From VRUE01 sp963824215 (GTDB lineage: Bacteria; Actinomycetota; Thermoleophilia; Solirubrobacterales; 70-9): DNA of 64,000 nucleotides. Both the position numbers and the translations under genes were made by a program. The DNA is taken from positions 1,054,001 to 1,118,000 of the forward strand of contig CAWGOE010000001.1 of the NCBI GenBank assembly GCA_963824215.1, in the 5' to 3' direction. Each line of letters begins with the position of its first letter. Position 1 is the stretch's first letter. The notes below the pieces were generated by a model. That model made no database searches. It saw only the letters and a list, made by a program, of their open reading frames with translations, and had not been told where the DNA came from. Below, piece by piece: positions 45,826 through 54,344 of this stretch.

Positions 45826-46704
45826 GTGCCCAATTCCGTCAGAAATCCACGCCCTTGGCTGCGCGCCTTCTGGCAACGCGCCTACCGCGAGAACGTCACT
45901 GGCCTCGCGGCGATGGTGGCCTACAACCTGATGCTCGCGGTCTTCCCTTTCGCTCTGCTCGTCCTCTTCGTCTTCGGCCAGGTGCTGAAGATCCAAGGGG
46001 TTGAGGCGGGCGTGCTCGACGACCTGCAGCGGCTCTTCCCTAACGCCGAGCAAGAGACCCTGACCGATGTTCTAGCGAGGATCGAGGGCAACTCGACCAC
46101 GATCGGGATCGCCGCCTTTCTCGGCTCACTCTGGATCGGCGCCTCCTTCTGGGGGGCGATGGACACCGCCTTCGGCCGCATTTACCACGTCCCCAGTCGC
46201 GGCTGGGTCGAGCAGAAGCGCTTCTCCTTCGCGATGCTCGGCGTGGTGCTGCTGCTAATCGCCGCCAGCATCATTCTGCCGGCGATCGAGGCGACGCTGG
46301 TCTCAAGCACCGACCGGCTTCCGCTCGGCCTCTCGGACATCAAGGCGATCGACACAGCGCTCCTGCTCGGCCTGGCGGTGGTGATCGTCTTCGCGATTTG
46401 CTGCGTGATTTACTGGGCGGTGCCGAAAGGTCACATGCCCTGGCGTGACGTCTGGCCGGGGGCAGCCTTCGTCACGGTCGCCGCCGGCGTTGCAAACTGG
46501 GCCTTCCCCTTTTACCTCTCTAACGTCTCCAGTCTCTCGCGCTTCGGCTCGACGGTCGGCTTTGTCCTCATCGCTCTGCTCTGGTTCTACCTGCTCAGCC
46601 TGGCACTGTTGGCTGGCGCCGTGATCAATTCACTGCGCCATGAGTTGCACGACACGGGGGAATTGCCCTATGTACGGCCTCTGAACGATGCAAGGGAGAG
46701 CTGA
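45826..46704 (+). CDS. YihY/BrkB family membrane protein
   Basis: A 292-aa protein with about six membrane spans. Family landmarks are NVTGLAAMVAYNLMLAVFPF near the start, GIAAFLGSLWIGASFWGAMD in the middle, PKGHMPWRDVWPGAAFVTVA, and FYLLSLALLAGAVINSLRHE at the end. The family (once misnamed ribonuclease BN) has no firmly established function. GTG start. It converges on a secreted-protein gene with a shared terminator. Confidence 0.88.
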   Translation: MPNSVRNPRPWLRAFWQRAYRENVTGLAAMVAYNLMLAVFPFALLVLFVFGQVLKIQGVEAGVLDDLQRLFPNAEQETLTDVLARIEGNSTTIGIAAFLGSLWIGASFWGAMDTAFGRIYHVPSRGWVEQKRFSFAMLGVVLLLIAASIILPAIEATLVSSTDRLPLGLSDIKAIDTALLLGLAVVIVFAICCVIYWAVPKGHMPWRDVWPGAAFVTVAAGVANWAFPFYLSNVSSLSRFGSTVGFVLIALLWFYLLSLALLAGAVINSLRHELHDTGELPYVRPLNDARES

Positions 46705-46710
46705 GTGCAA

Positions 46711-46743
46711 GAAAGAGGCCGGGCTTAGAGCCCGGCCTCTTTC
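46711..46743. terminator. Bidirectional terminator
   Basis: Perfect 14-bp stem GAAAGAGGCCGGGC (46711-46724) with 46730-46743, 5-nt loop. The A-rich and T-rich ends of the stem provide short U-tracts in both directions. It lies between convergent genes. Confidence 0.92.
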
Positions 46744-46764
46744 GATAGGGGGAGTGCTTTGTGG

Positions 46765-47589
46765 CTACGGGTAGACGAGTGAAGACGGAGTGGTTTCGAA
46801 ATCGAAATTTTGCACCGTCTCGTTGGTCCCCGCGGCAGCTGGCAGCCCAGAGGCCGAGTTGACCAGACCGTTGATGCTGATCGGGATGAAGCCGAAGAGC
46901 ACCAGTTTGCAGCCGTTGGCACCGGGTGCCGAGAACGCGTTGTCGACGTAGACCCCATCGTCGAGATGGAGAATCCCCAGTCCGTCAATGCCGATGCTGG
47001 GGAATTTCCCAGTGATCGGTTTGTTCGGTGGCGGCGGGTTCGTGGTGCCGGTGGTCAAGTTGAGCACGATCGGTTCTGAAACAGAACCGACGTAGCAATT
47101 GCTGCCCAACACCGAGTTGATCAGGTGGACTTTGATCGGCAGGGTAGCCGAGAAGTCACCAAATAGCTGCGGAACGCCTGCCAGTTCGGTCACCGCGTAG
47201 AGGGTGAGTGCTTCGCTGCCGAGGAATTCAAGCAACCAGGTAAGTCCGGTCAAGCCAATGACCCCGCCTGGGACTTTTTGTTTGGCTGGGCTCATTCCGC
47301 CTTTCGAATTGGCGGAGAAGCCCTGGAGGCCGTCTTCGACACCGCCACTAAGGGTGATCGGTGCGGTGATCGGTACGTCTTTGTTGCCCATCTGGAAGTG
47401 GCCGCCGGTGATGTCCGCACGCACACAACCGGCGATTTTTGGGTTTTCTTCTGGACTCGGGCACCCGGCGAACTGCCCGTAACCCGGAGCCGGTTCTTTC
47501 GCCGACGTGATCGGCGCCATCAGCGCCAACGCCATCAGCGCTGCCCCCGCCGCAACGAGCAGCCGGGCAAACGTCCTAGACTGGATCAT
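46765..47589 (-). CDS. Secreted protein of unknown function
   Basis: A 274-aa exported protein. ATG 47589 with GGGAGGAAAT upstream gives the signal MIQSRTFARLLVAAGAALMA ending near ITSAKE. The body has a paired-Cys start (AGCPSPEENPKIAGCVRAD), then beta-rich segments (GVEDGLQGFSANSKGG, LPIKVHLINSVLGSNCYVGS, DGVYVDNAFSAPGANGC). A similar build is frequent in Solirubrobacterales secreted proteins. Function unknown. Confidence 0.7.
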   Translation of the reverse strand: MIQSRTFARLLVAAGAALMALALMAPITSAKEPAPGYGQFAGCPSPEENPKIAGCVRADITGGHFQMGNKDVPITAPITLSGGVEDGLQGFSANSKGGMSPAKQKVPGGVIGLTGLTWLLEFLGSEALTLYAVTELAGVPQLFGDFSATLPIKVHLINSVLGSNCYVGSVSEPIVLNLTTGTTNPPPPNKPITGKFPSIGIDGLGILHLDDGVYVDNAFSAPGANGCKLVLFGFIPISINGLVNSASGLPAAAGTNETVQNFDFETTPSSLVYP

Positions 47590-47669
47590 ATTTCCTCCCA
47601 TAAACGTTATAGTTCCTGATCTAAAGAATAGATCAATTCACTCCATCATCTCTGATCGATTAGCAGACG

Positions 47670-48665
47670 TCAAGGCCGAGTGGTCGACCGGATCTGTTGG
47701 ATGTTGTCGCGTAGTTCGTCAAGCAATGCCTGTACTAAGTGGCAATTGCCGCCTAGCTCGAGGCGATCTTGATCGTCGTCGATGACGGCATCCAACCAAG
47801 CGCCAACGGAGCCCAGGGCCCACGCATCTGGGTTGCCTTGGAGTTGCGTTGCGCAGGAAGTGATCGCCCCACCATCGACCTCGACGGTCACCCCAGCCAG
47901 TCGCTTTGCCGTGCCATTTGATATTTCGGCGGCCAGCCGACAGGTTCCCGATAGCTCGGACGGAGGATGGAGCGGTGGCACGACAAGCAGTAAGGCTGCC
48001 TCGATATCAAGGCGGCCGATCGGCGTAGCTGCCTGTGGCAAATGATTGCGCTCCCACCGGGCTGCCGCGGCAAGCGGCACCATGCCCTCGCGCAACCAGC
48101 CAGTAACCGCATAGGGCGTACCCCTTGCACCGCGGGGCCGGGCTTCGACCAATCCGGCGAGTCGCATCGCGCCAAGCCGACGCTCCAGGGATGGGTAGCT
48201 GAGTGCGCTGATCACTCGGTCGAGCTCCGTCAACGAGAGCGGCCCAGCCGCAAGTGCACGAAGCATTGCGGTTGACCAACCGTCTGCGAATGCTTTGATT
48301 GCCCCCTTCGCTGCATTGCCCCCCAGGCTCAATGGCCCCTCTGGTCCCCTTTGCAGCCAACGTTCAATGATGTCGGCAACGAGAAGGAGGTTGTGGCCAG
48401 GGGTGGTCAACCTGTATTCGAACATTCCGGGGAAGCGGTCTCGCCGCTCCTTGGCAATTACGCCAATATCGCCCAGGCGCTTGAGCTGTGCTCGCAGGGT
48501 GGTTTGGGCGGGAGAGTCGGTGTCATGTCGCAGATCAACACGTCGCTTCGGTCCGGACTTGAGTGCTTTCAAGATGAGCAGGTTCAACGGCGCAGCAAGC
48601 AGGAGGAGGGTCTGCGCTCCGGAGCGCGCCCCATTTTCGCTCCCGTTGACCGTGTTTGCAGTCAA
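47670..48665 (-). CDS. HxlR-type winged-helix protein with SCP2-like C-terminus (paralogue 1)
   Basis: A 331-aa protein with two winged-helix units: first LLILKALKSGPKRRVDLRHD through PAQTTLRAQLKRLGDIGVIA, second STAMLRALAAGPLSLTELDR through SYPSLERRLGAMRLAGLVEA. The last 110 residues (SGTCRLAAEISNG, VEVDGGAITSCATQLQG, AWLDAVIDDDQDRLELGG) resemble an SCP2 ligand-binding domain. It may be a transcription regulator that senses a lipophilic ligand. TTG start without clear binding site. It is the last of three paralogues in a row and the only one with a complete first winged helix. Confidence 0.72.
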   Translation of the reverse strand: MTANTVNGSENGARSGAQTLLLLAAPLNLLILKALKSGPKRRVDLRHDTDSPAQTTLRAQLKRLGDIGVIAKERRDRFPGMFEYRLTTPGHNLLLVADIIERWLQRGPEGPLSLGGNAAKGAIKAFADGWSTAMLRALAAGPLSLTELDRVISALSYPSLERRLGAMRLAGLVEARPRGARGTPYAVTGWLREGMVPLAAAARWERNHLPQAATPIGRLDIEAALLLVVPPLHPPSELSGTCRLAAEISNGTAKRLAGVTVEVDGGAITSCATQLQGNPDAWALGSVGAWLDAVIDDDQDRLELGGNCHLVQALLDELRDNIQQIRSTTRP

Positions 48666-48729
48666 GCCTAGTGATTATGACATTAATCAGTTTTATTTGG
48701 GAAGTGCTGGCTGCAAATGACGAGAGGTT

Positions 48730-49734
48730 TCAACCCACCGAAACGCCGAACAGCTTCTCGTGCAGCGTGTGGAGCAAGGTGCCTGCAAGATGTGGATCGC
48801 CGCCCGAGCGAACTTGCCTGGTATCCCGTTCGATCACCGTGTCGAGCCAGGCGGTGGCTGATGCCGAGGCCCACGCATCGACATCCTCATCCAGGCGGAC
48901 CTCGCAGGAGACGAGCTGGCCCTTCTCGATCCGCACGGTGACGCCGGTGGGGCTGCTGGCGACGCCCTCGTCGAGGTCGACCGCCAGCGAGCACGTTCCT
49001 GAGATCTCTATGGGCAGCTCCAGCAGTGGCAGCGTGAGCAGGAAGGCGGCCTGCACGTCAAGCGCCGCGATCGGCGCCGTATCCTCGAGCGGGTGGCGGA
49101 GCTCCTGGCGTGCCCCGGCTGCGAGTGGGGCGATTGCCGTGCGCAGCCACTCGGTGGCGCCAAAGCGCTCCTCCTCACTGTCCTCGTCAAGGATGTCGAC
49201 CAAGCTGGCGCCCAGCATCTCCGCGATGCGGTCCTCGACTACGTCGTAGTCAAGGATTCCGATGGCCTCGGTTATCTGCGTGGCGGTCAAAGGCTCCGCC
49301 GCAAGCGCATGGATCACGGTGGACGACCAGCCGCCGAGCAGGGCGGATAGAGCTGGACCGGCCTCTGGGCCCAGCTCTATCGGCCCCTCGGGACAATCGC
49401 GCAGCCAGCGTTCGAGCACCGAGCCGACGACAAGCAGGTCCTTCCCCGCCTGCGATGGCCGGAGCGTCGTGTCCCAGCCGATCGGCGCATTGGGGTCGGC
49501 GTTCGGATCGGCCGGTTCGACCAGGTACGGGTCGGCGATGATCTCGAGTGGCACGGGATCGTCGGGATCGGGGATGTCGACCTCGTCCATGACGTCGGCA
49601 CCCGTGGCGGCCTCCGCCAGCATCGCCAAGAGGATGCTGCGCTGCATCGGGCTGGCCAGGTAAAGGAGAGTCAGTGCTCCCGCGCGCGCCCTGAAGCCGC
49701 CCTCACCCGTTCCGCTTTCGGGTGCTCCAGTCAA
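48730..49734 (-). CDS. HxlR-type winged-helix protein with SCP2-like C-terminus (paralogue 2)
   Basis: A 334-aa paralogue of its neighbours. Its first winged helix keeps only the opening helix (ALTLLYLASPMQRSILLAML) and the wing end (AGKDLLVVGSVLERWLRDCP). The recognition-helix region is replaced by an acidic Asp/Pro stretch (DEVDIPDPDDPVPLEIIADP). The second unit is complete (STVIHALAAEPLTATQITEA). The SCP2-like end has SGTCSLAVDLDEG and VRIEKGQLVSCEVRL. TTG start 4 bp after the upstream paralogue's stop, indicating an operon. Confidence 0.72.
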   Translation of the reverse strand: MTGAPESGTGEGGFRARAGALTLLYLASPMQRSILLAMLAEAATGADVMDEVDIPDPDDPVPLEIIADPYLVEPADPNADPNAPIGWDTTLRPSQAGKDLLVVGSVLERWLRDCPEGPIELGPEAGPALSALLGGWSSTVIHALAAEPLTATQITEAIGILDYDVVEDRIAEMLGASLVDILDEDSEEERFGATEWLRTAIAPLAAGARQELRHPLEDTAPIAALDVQAAFLLTLPLLELPIEISGTCSLAVDLDEGVASSPTGVTVRIEKGQLVSCEVRLDEDVDAWASASATAWLDTVIERDTRQVRSGGDPHLAGTLLHTLHEKLFGVSVG

Positions 49735-49738
49735 CGGC

Positions 49739-50593
49739 TCAGGCGACCGGGACGCCGAACAGGGACGCGTGCAGCGAGTCGAGAACGGCGCGGCTCAGCC
49801 ACTTGTCTCCACCGATCCGCACCTGCTGCGTGTCGGGCTCGACCACGGTGTCGAGCCAATCGCCGGCGGAGCCGGCTGCCCAAGCCCCGGCCTTTCCGTC
49901 GAGGCCTGGCAGGCAGGAGACAAGGTGCCCCTGCTCGATCGTTGCCGTGACGCCGGTAAGGCATCCGCTCTCGTCGTCCTCCAGATTGATGCCCAGCCGG
50001 CAGGTCCCGGAGAGCTGCCTTGGCAGCTCGACGAATTGCAGACTGCAACGGAAGCCCGCCTCCACGTCCAGGGCATCGATCGGCGCCATGCCCTCCTTTG
50101 GCTCGCGGCGCTCGAGCCGGGCCGATGCGATGAGCGGAGCAATGCCGGCCCGCAGCCAGTCGGTTGCTGCGTAGATCGTTTCGCCATTGACATCGAGACG
50201 CTCGATTTGCCGGGCCCCCTGCATCGCAGCAAGTAGGCGTTTGAGCGCCCGCCCTCCCAACCCTTCGACCAGGCTGTGCAATTCGCCGAACGTGTGCGGC
50301 TCGCGGGCGAGCGCGTGCATCACGGTGGTCGACCATCCTTGAGCCAGGGCGGCTACAGCCCATTCGGCTTCTTGGCTCTCGAAGGGCAGCGGTCCTTGCG
50401 GGGCACTTTGCAGCCAGCGCTCGATGACGAAGCCGACGAAAAGCGCTTCCCGGCCGCCGGCGGTGACCCTGTACTCGTGTCCAGGGCCGGCGCCGAGCGG
50501 ATGCTCGACCATCTTCTGCAGGATTCGGCGTTTGACTGGATCTGCCGCCATCAAGAGCAGCTGCGCCCCGGCTCGCATTCTCCCGTTGCTCAC
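49739..50593 (-). CDS. HxlR-type winged-helix protein with SCP2-like C-terminus (paralogue 3)
   Basis: A 284-aa paralogue. The GTG at 50593 with GGAGGT upstream gives MSNGRMRAGAQLLLMAADPV. The first winged helix is internally shortened (VKRRILQKMVEHPLGAGPGH then GREALFVGFVIERWLQ). The second is complete (STTVMHALAREPHTFGELHS through GGRALKRLLAAMQGARQIER). The C-terminus has SGTCRLGINLEDD, TATIEQGHLVSCLPGL and WLDTVVEPDTQQVRIGG. It is the first gene of the three-gene unit. Confidence 0.72.
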   Translation of the reverse strand: MSNGRMRAGAQLLLMAADPVKRRILQKMVEHPLGAGPGHEYRVTAGGREALFVGFVIERWLQSAPQGPLPFESQEAEWAVAALAQGWSTTVMHALAREPHTFGELHSLVEGLGGRALKRLLAAMQGARQIERLDVNGETIYAATDWLRAGIAPLIASARLERREPKEGMAPIDALDVEAGFRCSLQFVELPRQLSGTCRLGINLEDDESGCLTGVTATIEQGHLVSCLPGLDGKAGAWAAGSAGDWLDTVVEPDTQQVRIGGDKWLSRAVLDSLHASLFGVPVA

Positions 50594-50701
50594 GCTGAAG
50601 TGACCTCCCGTCAGTTCGTGGCAATTGTGGCACGTCACGGTCCTTTTTGAAAACTTCCTAAGTCTTTGACCGGATATGGGTGTGATCGCCCGGGCGAGAA
50701 C

Positions 50702-51343
50702 ATGCGGGGACTCAAGCTGCCGGCCCTCGATGTCGAGCTATTAAGCGAACGTATGAGGGAGCAGCTCAACAGCAACCCGCTCGTGCAGCTCGCCGTGGTC
50801 GGCGTGCTGCTCGTCGGCGTCGCACTCTTCTTCATGTCGTCTGGCGGCGGCGGCGAAGAAGAACCGGCGGGCACGACCGAAGCGACGGTCAGCGTCGAAG
50901 GTGCGGTCGAAGAGCCAGCCGAAGCGGTCGCTGGCGACTCACTTTCCTCAGCCCTCTCGGTCGTCAACCAGGCGGCCGCTGTCGCCCCGCCGCTGCCGCG
51001 CCCGGTGCTCGACGCCTGGAGGGCCAACCGGACCCTCGTTCTGCTCATTGTCCGCGATGGCGGTATCGACGACCGCCTCGTCAAGAGCGCCACCGCGAGC
51101 CTCGACGGCTTTCCCGACGCTGAGGTGTTCGTCGTCCCCGCAGCGAAGATCGCGCGCTACGCGGCGATCACCGAGGGGGTCGGGGTTGACCGTGTGCCCG
51201 CCCTGGTCGTTGTCAGCCCCAAGCACCTGAAGAAAACGGTCCCGACCGCCTCGGTCAGCTACGGCTTCCAGAGCCCGCAGAGCGTCGCCCAGGCCGTGAT
51301 CGACGCTGGCTACAAGGGCAAGACGCTCGACTACCACCCGTGA
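50702..51343 (+). CDS. Membrane-anchored thioredoxin-fold-like protein at the pilus locus
   Basis: A 213-aa protein with one membrane helix (LVQLAVVGVLLVGVALFFMS, about residues 28-47) and a Gly/Glu-rich linker. The distal domain reads RTLVLLIVRDGGIDDRLVKS, then EVFVVPAAKIARYAAI and VDRVPALVVVSP, a thioredoxin-like strand-helix order with cis-Pro (VPAL) but no CxxC. It is read into pilB (4-bp gap), so it probably belongs to the pilus machine, perhaps as an assembly or anchoring factor. Confidence 0.6.
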   Translation: MRGLKLPALDVELLSERMREQLNSNPLVQLAVVGVLLVGVALFFMSSGGGGEEEPAGTTEATVSVEGAVEEPAEAVAGDSLSSALSVVNQAAAVAPPLPRPVLDAWRANRTLVLLIVRDGGIDDRLVKSATASLDGFPDAEVFVVPAAKIARYAAITEGVGVDRVPALVVVSPKHLKKTVPTASVSYGFQSPQSVAQAVIDAGYKGKTLDYHP

Positions 51344-51347
51344 GCTG

Positions 51348-53150
51348 ATGAGCATGGACTCGCGGGACTTCCCGAGCCACCTGCGGCCGGTCCCCGATTC
51401 CGGCGACTCGACCGCGCCCGCGCTTGATCCGACGGCCGGCGGCACCCTCGGCCTCACGCCGCCGCAGGTACGCGGTCGCTCCAGCGGTTTTGTCACCGAT
51501 GTCCTCGTCGATCTTGGCTATGTTGGCGATGACGTTGCACGGGCGGCGATCGAGGCGGCGCGCACCGCCGGTCGTCCGCCCGAGCGCCTGCTGATCGAGC
51601 AGGGCGCGATCACCGCCGACCAGCTTTCGCGCGCGGTGGCCGAGCGCTACGGCCTCGATCACGTCGACCTCTCCACCTACCAGGTGGACATGGCGGCGGC
51701 GAACCTGATCTCGGTCAATACGGCACGCCGCTACCGGGCGTTGCCCGTCGGCTTCGTCGACAAAGAGACCTTGCTGGTGGCGATGGCCGACCCGACCAAC
51801 GTGCTGGCCGTCGACGACATCCAGATCGCCACCGCGCTCGATTGCCGCGTCGCGGTCGCCGCCGAGGAAGACATCGAGGCGCTGATCAGCCGCCTCAACA
51901 CGCTGCAGAGTGCGGTCAGCGAGGCAGTCACCGAAGGCGAGGCGGAGGCCGAAGAGGGGGAGCTGGCCGAGGTCGCCGACATGGAAGTCAGCGCCGAGGA
52001 CGCACCGGTGATCAAGCTCGTCTACAGCATCCTCGGGCAGGCGGTGGGGGAGGGCGCCTCCGACGTCCACTTCGAGCCAGGTGAAGACGAGATGCGAGTC
52101 CGCTTCCGGGTCGACGGCGTGCTGCGCGAGGCGGCCCACGTGCCGAAGCGGATGGTCAACGCGGTGGTCTCCCGGGTGAAGATCATGAGCGACCTCAACA
52201 TCGCCGAGAAGCGCGTGCCGCAGGACGGTCGCGTCAGCGTCACGGTCGAAGAGCGACGCGTCGACCTGCGTATCACCACCCTGCCGACCCAGCGTGGCGA
52301 GGGAGCGACGATCCGCATCCTCGATAAGGAGAACGCGCAGCGCTCGCTCGATGAGCTCGGCATGGATGGGGAAGGGCGGGAGCGCTTCGAGCATGCCTTC
52401 AGGCAGTCCTACGGCGCGGTGTTGGTCACCGGGCCGACCGGCTCGGGCAAGAGCACGACCCTCTATGCGGCGCTGCAGGAGATCAACGAAGTCGAGCGCA
52501 ACATCATCACGATCGAGGATCCGGTCGAGTACCGCTTGGGCGGCGTCAACCAGATCAACGTCAATCGCAAGGCGGGCCTTGACTTCGCCACCGGCCTGCG
52601 CTCGATCCTGCGCGCCGACCCCGACATCGTGATGGTCGGCGAGATCCGCGACGGCGAGACCGCGCGGATCGCGATCGAGGCGGCGCTGACCGGTCACATG
52701 ATGCTGACGACCCTGCACACCAACGATGCCCCGGGCGCGATCACCCGCCTGACCAAGATGGGCATCGAGGCCTTCCTGATCGCCTCGGCGGTCGATTGCG
52801 TGGTCGCCCAGCGGCTGGCGCGCAAGCTCTGCAGCCACTGCAAGCGACGCGCGATCGTCCCGCCACAGGCCCTAGCCGAAGCCGAGCTGAAGGTCGGGGG
52901 GGAGGTCGAGGGCTATGAGCCGGTCGGCTGCTCGCGCTGCAACCAGAGCGGTTACCGCGGCCGGGTCGGGATCTACTCGGTGATGGCCCTGAGCGACAAC
53001 CTGAAGGAGATGGTCGTCGCCCAGGCGCCCGAGGCGGAGATCGCTGCGATAGCGCGTGAAGAGGGGATGCTCACCCTGCGCGAAGACGGCCTGGTCAAAG
53101 TCCGTGCCGGCCTGACCAGCCTCGAGGAGATCGTTCGTGTCACCGCCTAA
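51348..53150 (+). CDS. pilB: Type IV pilus assembly ATPase PilB
   Basis: A 600-aa hexameric ATPase that drives pilus extension. The N-terminal MshEN-like part (VLVDLGYVGDDVARAAIEAA through LISVNTARRYRALPVGFVDK) is of the type that in some homologues binds c-di-GMP. The ATPase core has Walker A TGPTGSGKSTTLYAAL, Asp box TIEDPVEYRLGGVNQINVN, Walker B ADPDIVMVGEIRDGETA, and His box TGHMMLTTLHTNDAPGAI. Zinc-binding tetracysteine CSHCKRR...CSRCNQSGYRGR follows. Full length. Confidence 0.93.
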   Translation: MSMDSRDFPSHLRPVPDSGDSTAPALDPTAGGTLGLTPPQVRGRSSGFVTDVLVDLGYVGDDVARAAIEAARTAGRPPERLLIEQGAITADQLSRAVAERYGLDHVDLSTYQVDMAAANLISVNTARRYRALPVGFVDKETLLVAMADPTNVLAVDDIQIATALDCRVAVAAEEDIEALISRLNTLQSAVSEAVTEGEAEAEEGELAEVADMEVSAEDAPVIKLVYSILGQAVGEGASDVHFEPGEDEMRVRFRVDGVLREAAHVPKRMVNAVVSRVKIMSDLNIAEKRVPQDGRVSVTVEERRVDLRITTLPTQRGEGATIRILDKENAQRSLDELGMDGEGRERFEHAFRQSYGAVLVTGPTGSGKSTTLYAALQEINEVERNIITIEDPVEYRLGGVNQINVNRKAGLDFATGLRSILRADPDIVMVGEIRDGETARIAIEAALTGHMMLTTLHTNDAPGAITRLTKMGIEAFLIASAVDCVVAQRLARKLCSHCKRRAIVPPQALAEAELKVGGEVEGYEPVGCSRCNQSGYRGRVGIYSVMALSDNLKEMVVAQAPEAEIAAIAREEGMLTLREDGLVKVRAGLTSLEEIVRVTA

Positions 53151-53183
53151 AGGGATCGGCCCGTCGGGTCGATCTAGCTGACC

Positions 53184-54341
53184 ATGGCTTTCGATTTCGC
53201 AGAGGTCCTCGGCCGCATGGTCGAGAGCCGTGCCTCCGACGTGCACCTCACGCCCGGCGCGCCCCCGTCGATGCGCGACAAGGGCAAGATCGTGCCGATG
53301 GAGGGTTTCCCCGTGCTCTCGGGCCAGGAGACCCGCGAGGTCGTCTACAGCATCCTCAACGACGACCAGCGCAAACGCTTCGAGACTGGCAAGCAGCTCG
53401 ACTTCGCCTATGCGATCCCTGGCGTCGCCCGCTTCCGCGTCAACTGCTTCTTTCAGCGTGGCTCGGTCAGCGCCGCCTTCCGCCTCGTGCCGCAGGACAT
53501 CCCCAGCCTCGACTCGCTCAAGGTGCCGCAGGTGCTGCGTGAGCTCTGCGCCAAACCGCGCGGCTTCGTCCTCGTCACCGGCCCGACCGGCTCGGGCAAG
53601 AGCACGACCCTGGCAGCGATGATCGACGTGATCAACTCCGAGAACCAGGATCACATCCTCACGATCGAGGATCCGATCGAGTTCCTGCACCAGCACAAAC
53701 GCTCGATCGTCAACCAGCGCGAGGTGGGGAGCGACGCGCCTGACTTCGCCCTCGGCCTGCGCGCCGCTCTGCGCGAGGACCCGGACGTGATCCTGGTCGG
53801 CGAGATGCGCGACCTGGAGACGATCTCCACCGCGCTGACCGCGGCCGAGACCGGCCACCTCGTCTTCGCCACCTTGCACACCCAGTCGACCGCGCAGACG
53901 GTCGACCGGATCATCGACGTCTTCCCGCCCCAGCAGCAGGGCCAGGTGCGGACCCAGCTCTCGATCGCGCTGCAGGGGATCGTCACCCAGCAACTGCTGC
54001 CGACCGCTGATGGCATGGGCCGGGTCGTCGCCACCGAGGTGCTCGTGCCGACGCCGGCGATCCGCAACCTGATCCGCGAGGGCAAGACGCACCAGATTTA
54101 CGCTGCCGTGCAGACCTCCGGCGCGGTCGGCATGCAGACCATGGACGCCGACCTGGCGCGGCTGGTGCGAGAAGGGACGATCACCCGCGCCCTGGCCGAA
54201 CAGCGCGCCTCGGTACCGGAGGAGCTCAAACGGCTGCTCGGCGCGGAGCCGATTGCGCCCGCCGCTATGCAGGGAGACGGGTTCCCGCAATCCGCTCCGG
54301 CCTCCGCGCCACCTCCGCCTGCCTACACCCCCGGGGCCTAG
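53184..54341 (+). CDS. pilT: Type IV pilus retraction ATPase PilT (second copy)
   Basis: A 385-aa retraction ATPase. It shows SDVHLTPGAPPSMRDKGKIV, Walker A TGPTGSGKSTTLAAMI, TIEDPIEFLHQHKRSIVNQR, Walker B EDPDVILVGEMRDLETI, GHLVFATLHTQSTAQTVDRI and the PilT-type AIRNLIREGKTHQI. The last 35 residues are a Pro/Ala-rich tail. It lies between pilB and pilC in one operon and is a paralogue of the pilT at 14.6 kb. The intact AIRNLIREGK motif suggests that this one is the main retraction motor. Confidence 0.93.
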   Translation: MAFDFAEVLGRMVESRASDVHLTPGAPPSMRDKGKIVPMEGFPVLSGQETREVVYSILNDDQRKRFETGKQLDFAYAIPGVARFRVNCFFQRGSVSAAFRLVPQDIPSLDSLKVPQVLRELCAKPRGFVLVTGPTGSGKSTTLAAMIDVINSENQDHILTIEDPIEFLHQHKRSIVNQREVGSDAPDFALGLRAALREDPDVILVGEMRDLETISTALTAAETGHLVFATLHTQSTAQTVDRIIDVFPPQQQGQVRTQLSIALQGIVTQQLLPTADGMGRVVATEVLVPTPAIRNLIREGKTHQIYAAVQTSGAVGMQTMDADLARLVREGTITRALAEQRASVPEELKRLLGAEPIAPAAMQGDGFPQSAPASAPPPPAYTPGA

Positions 54342-54344
54342 CCG

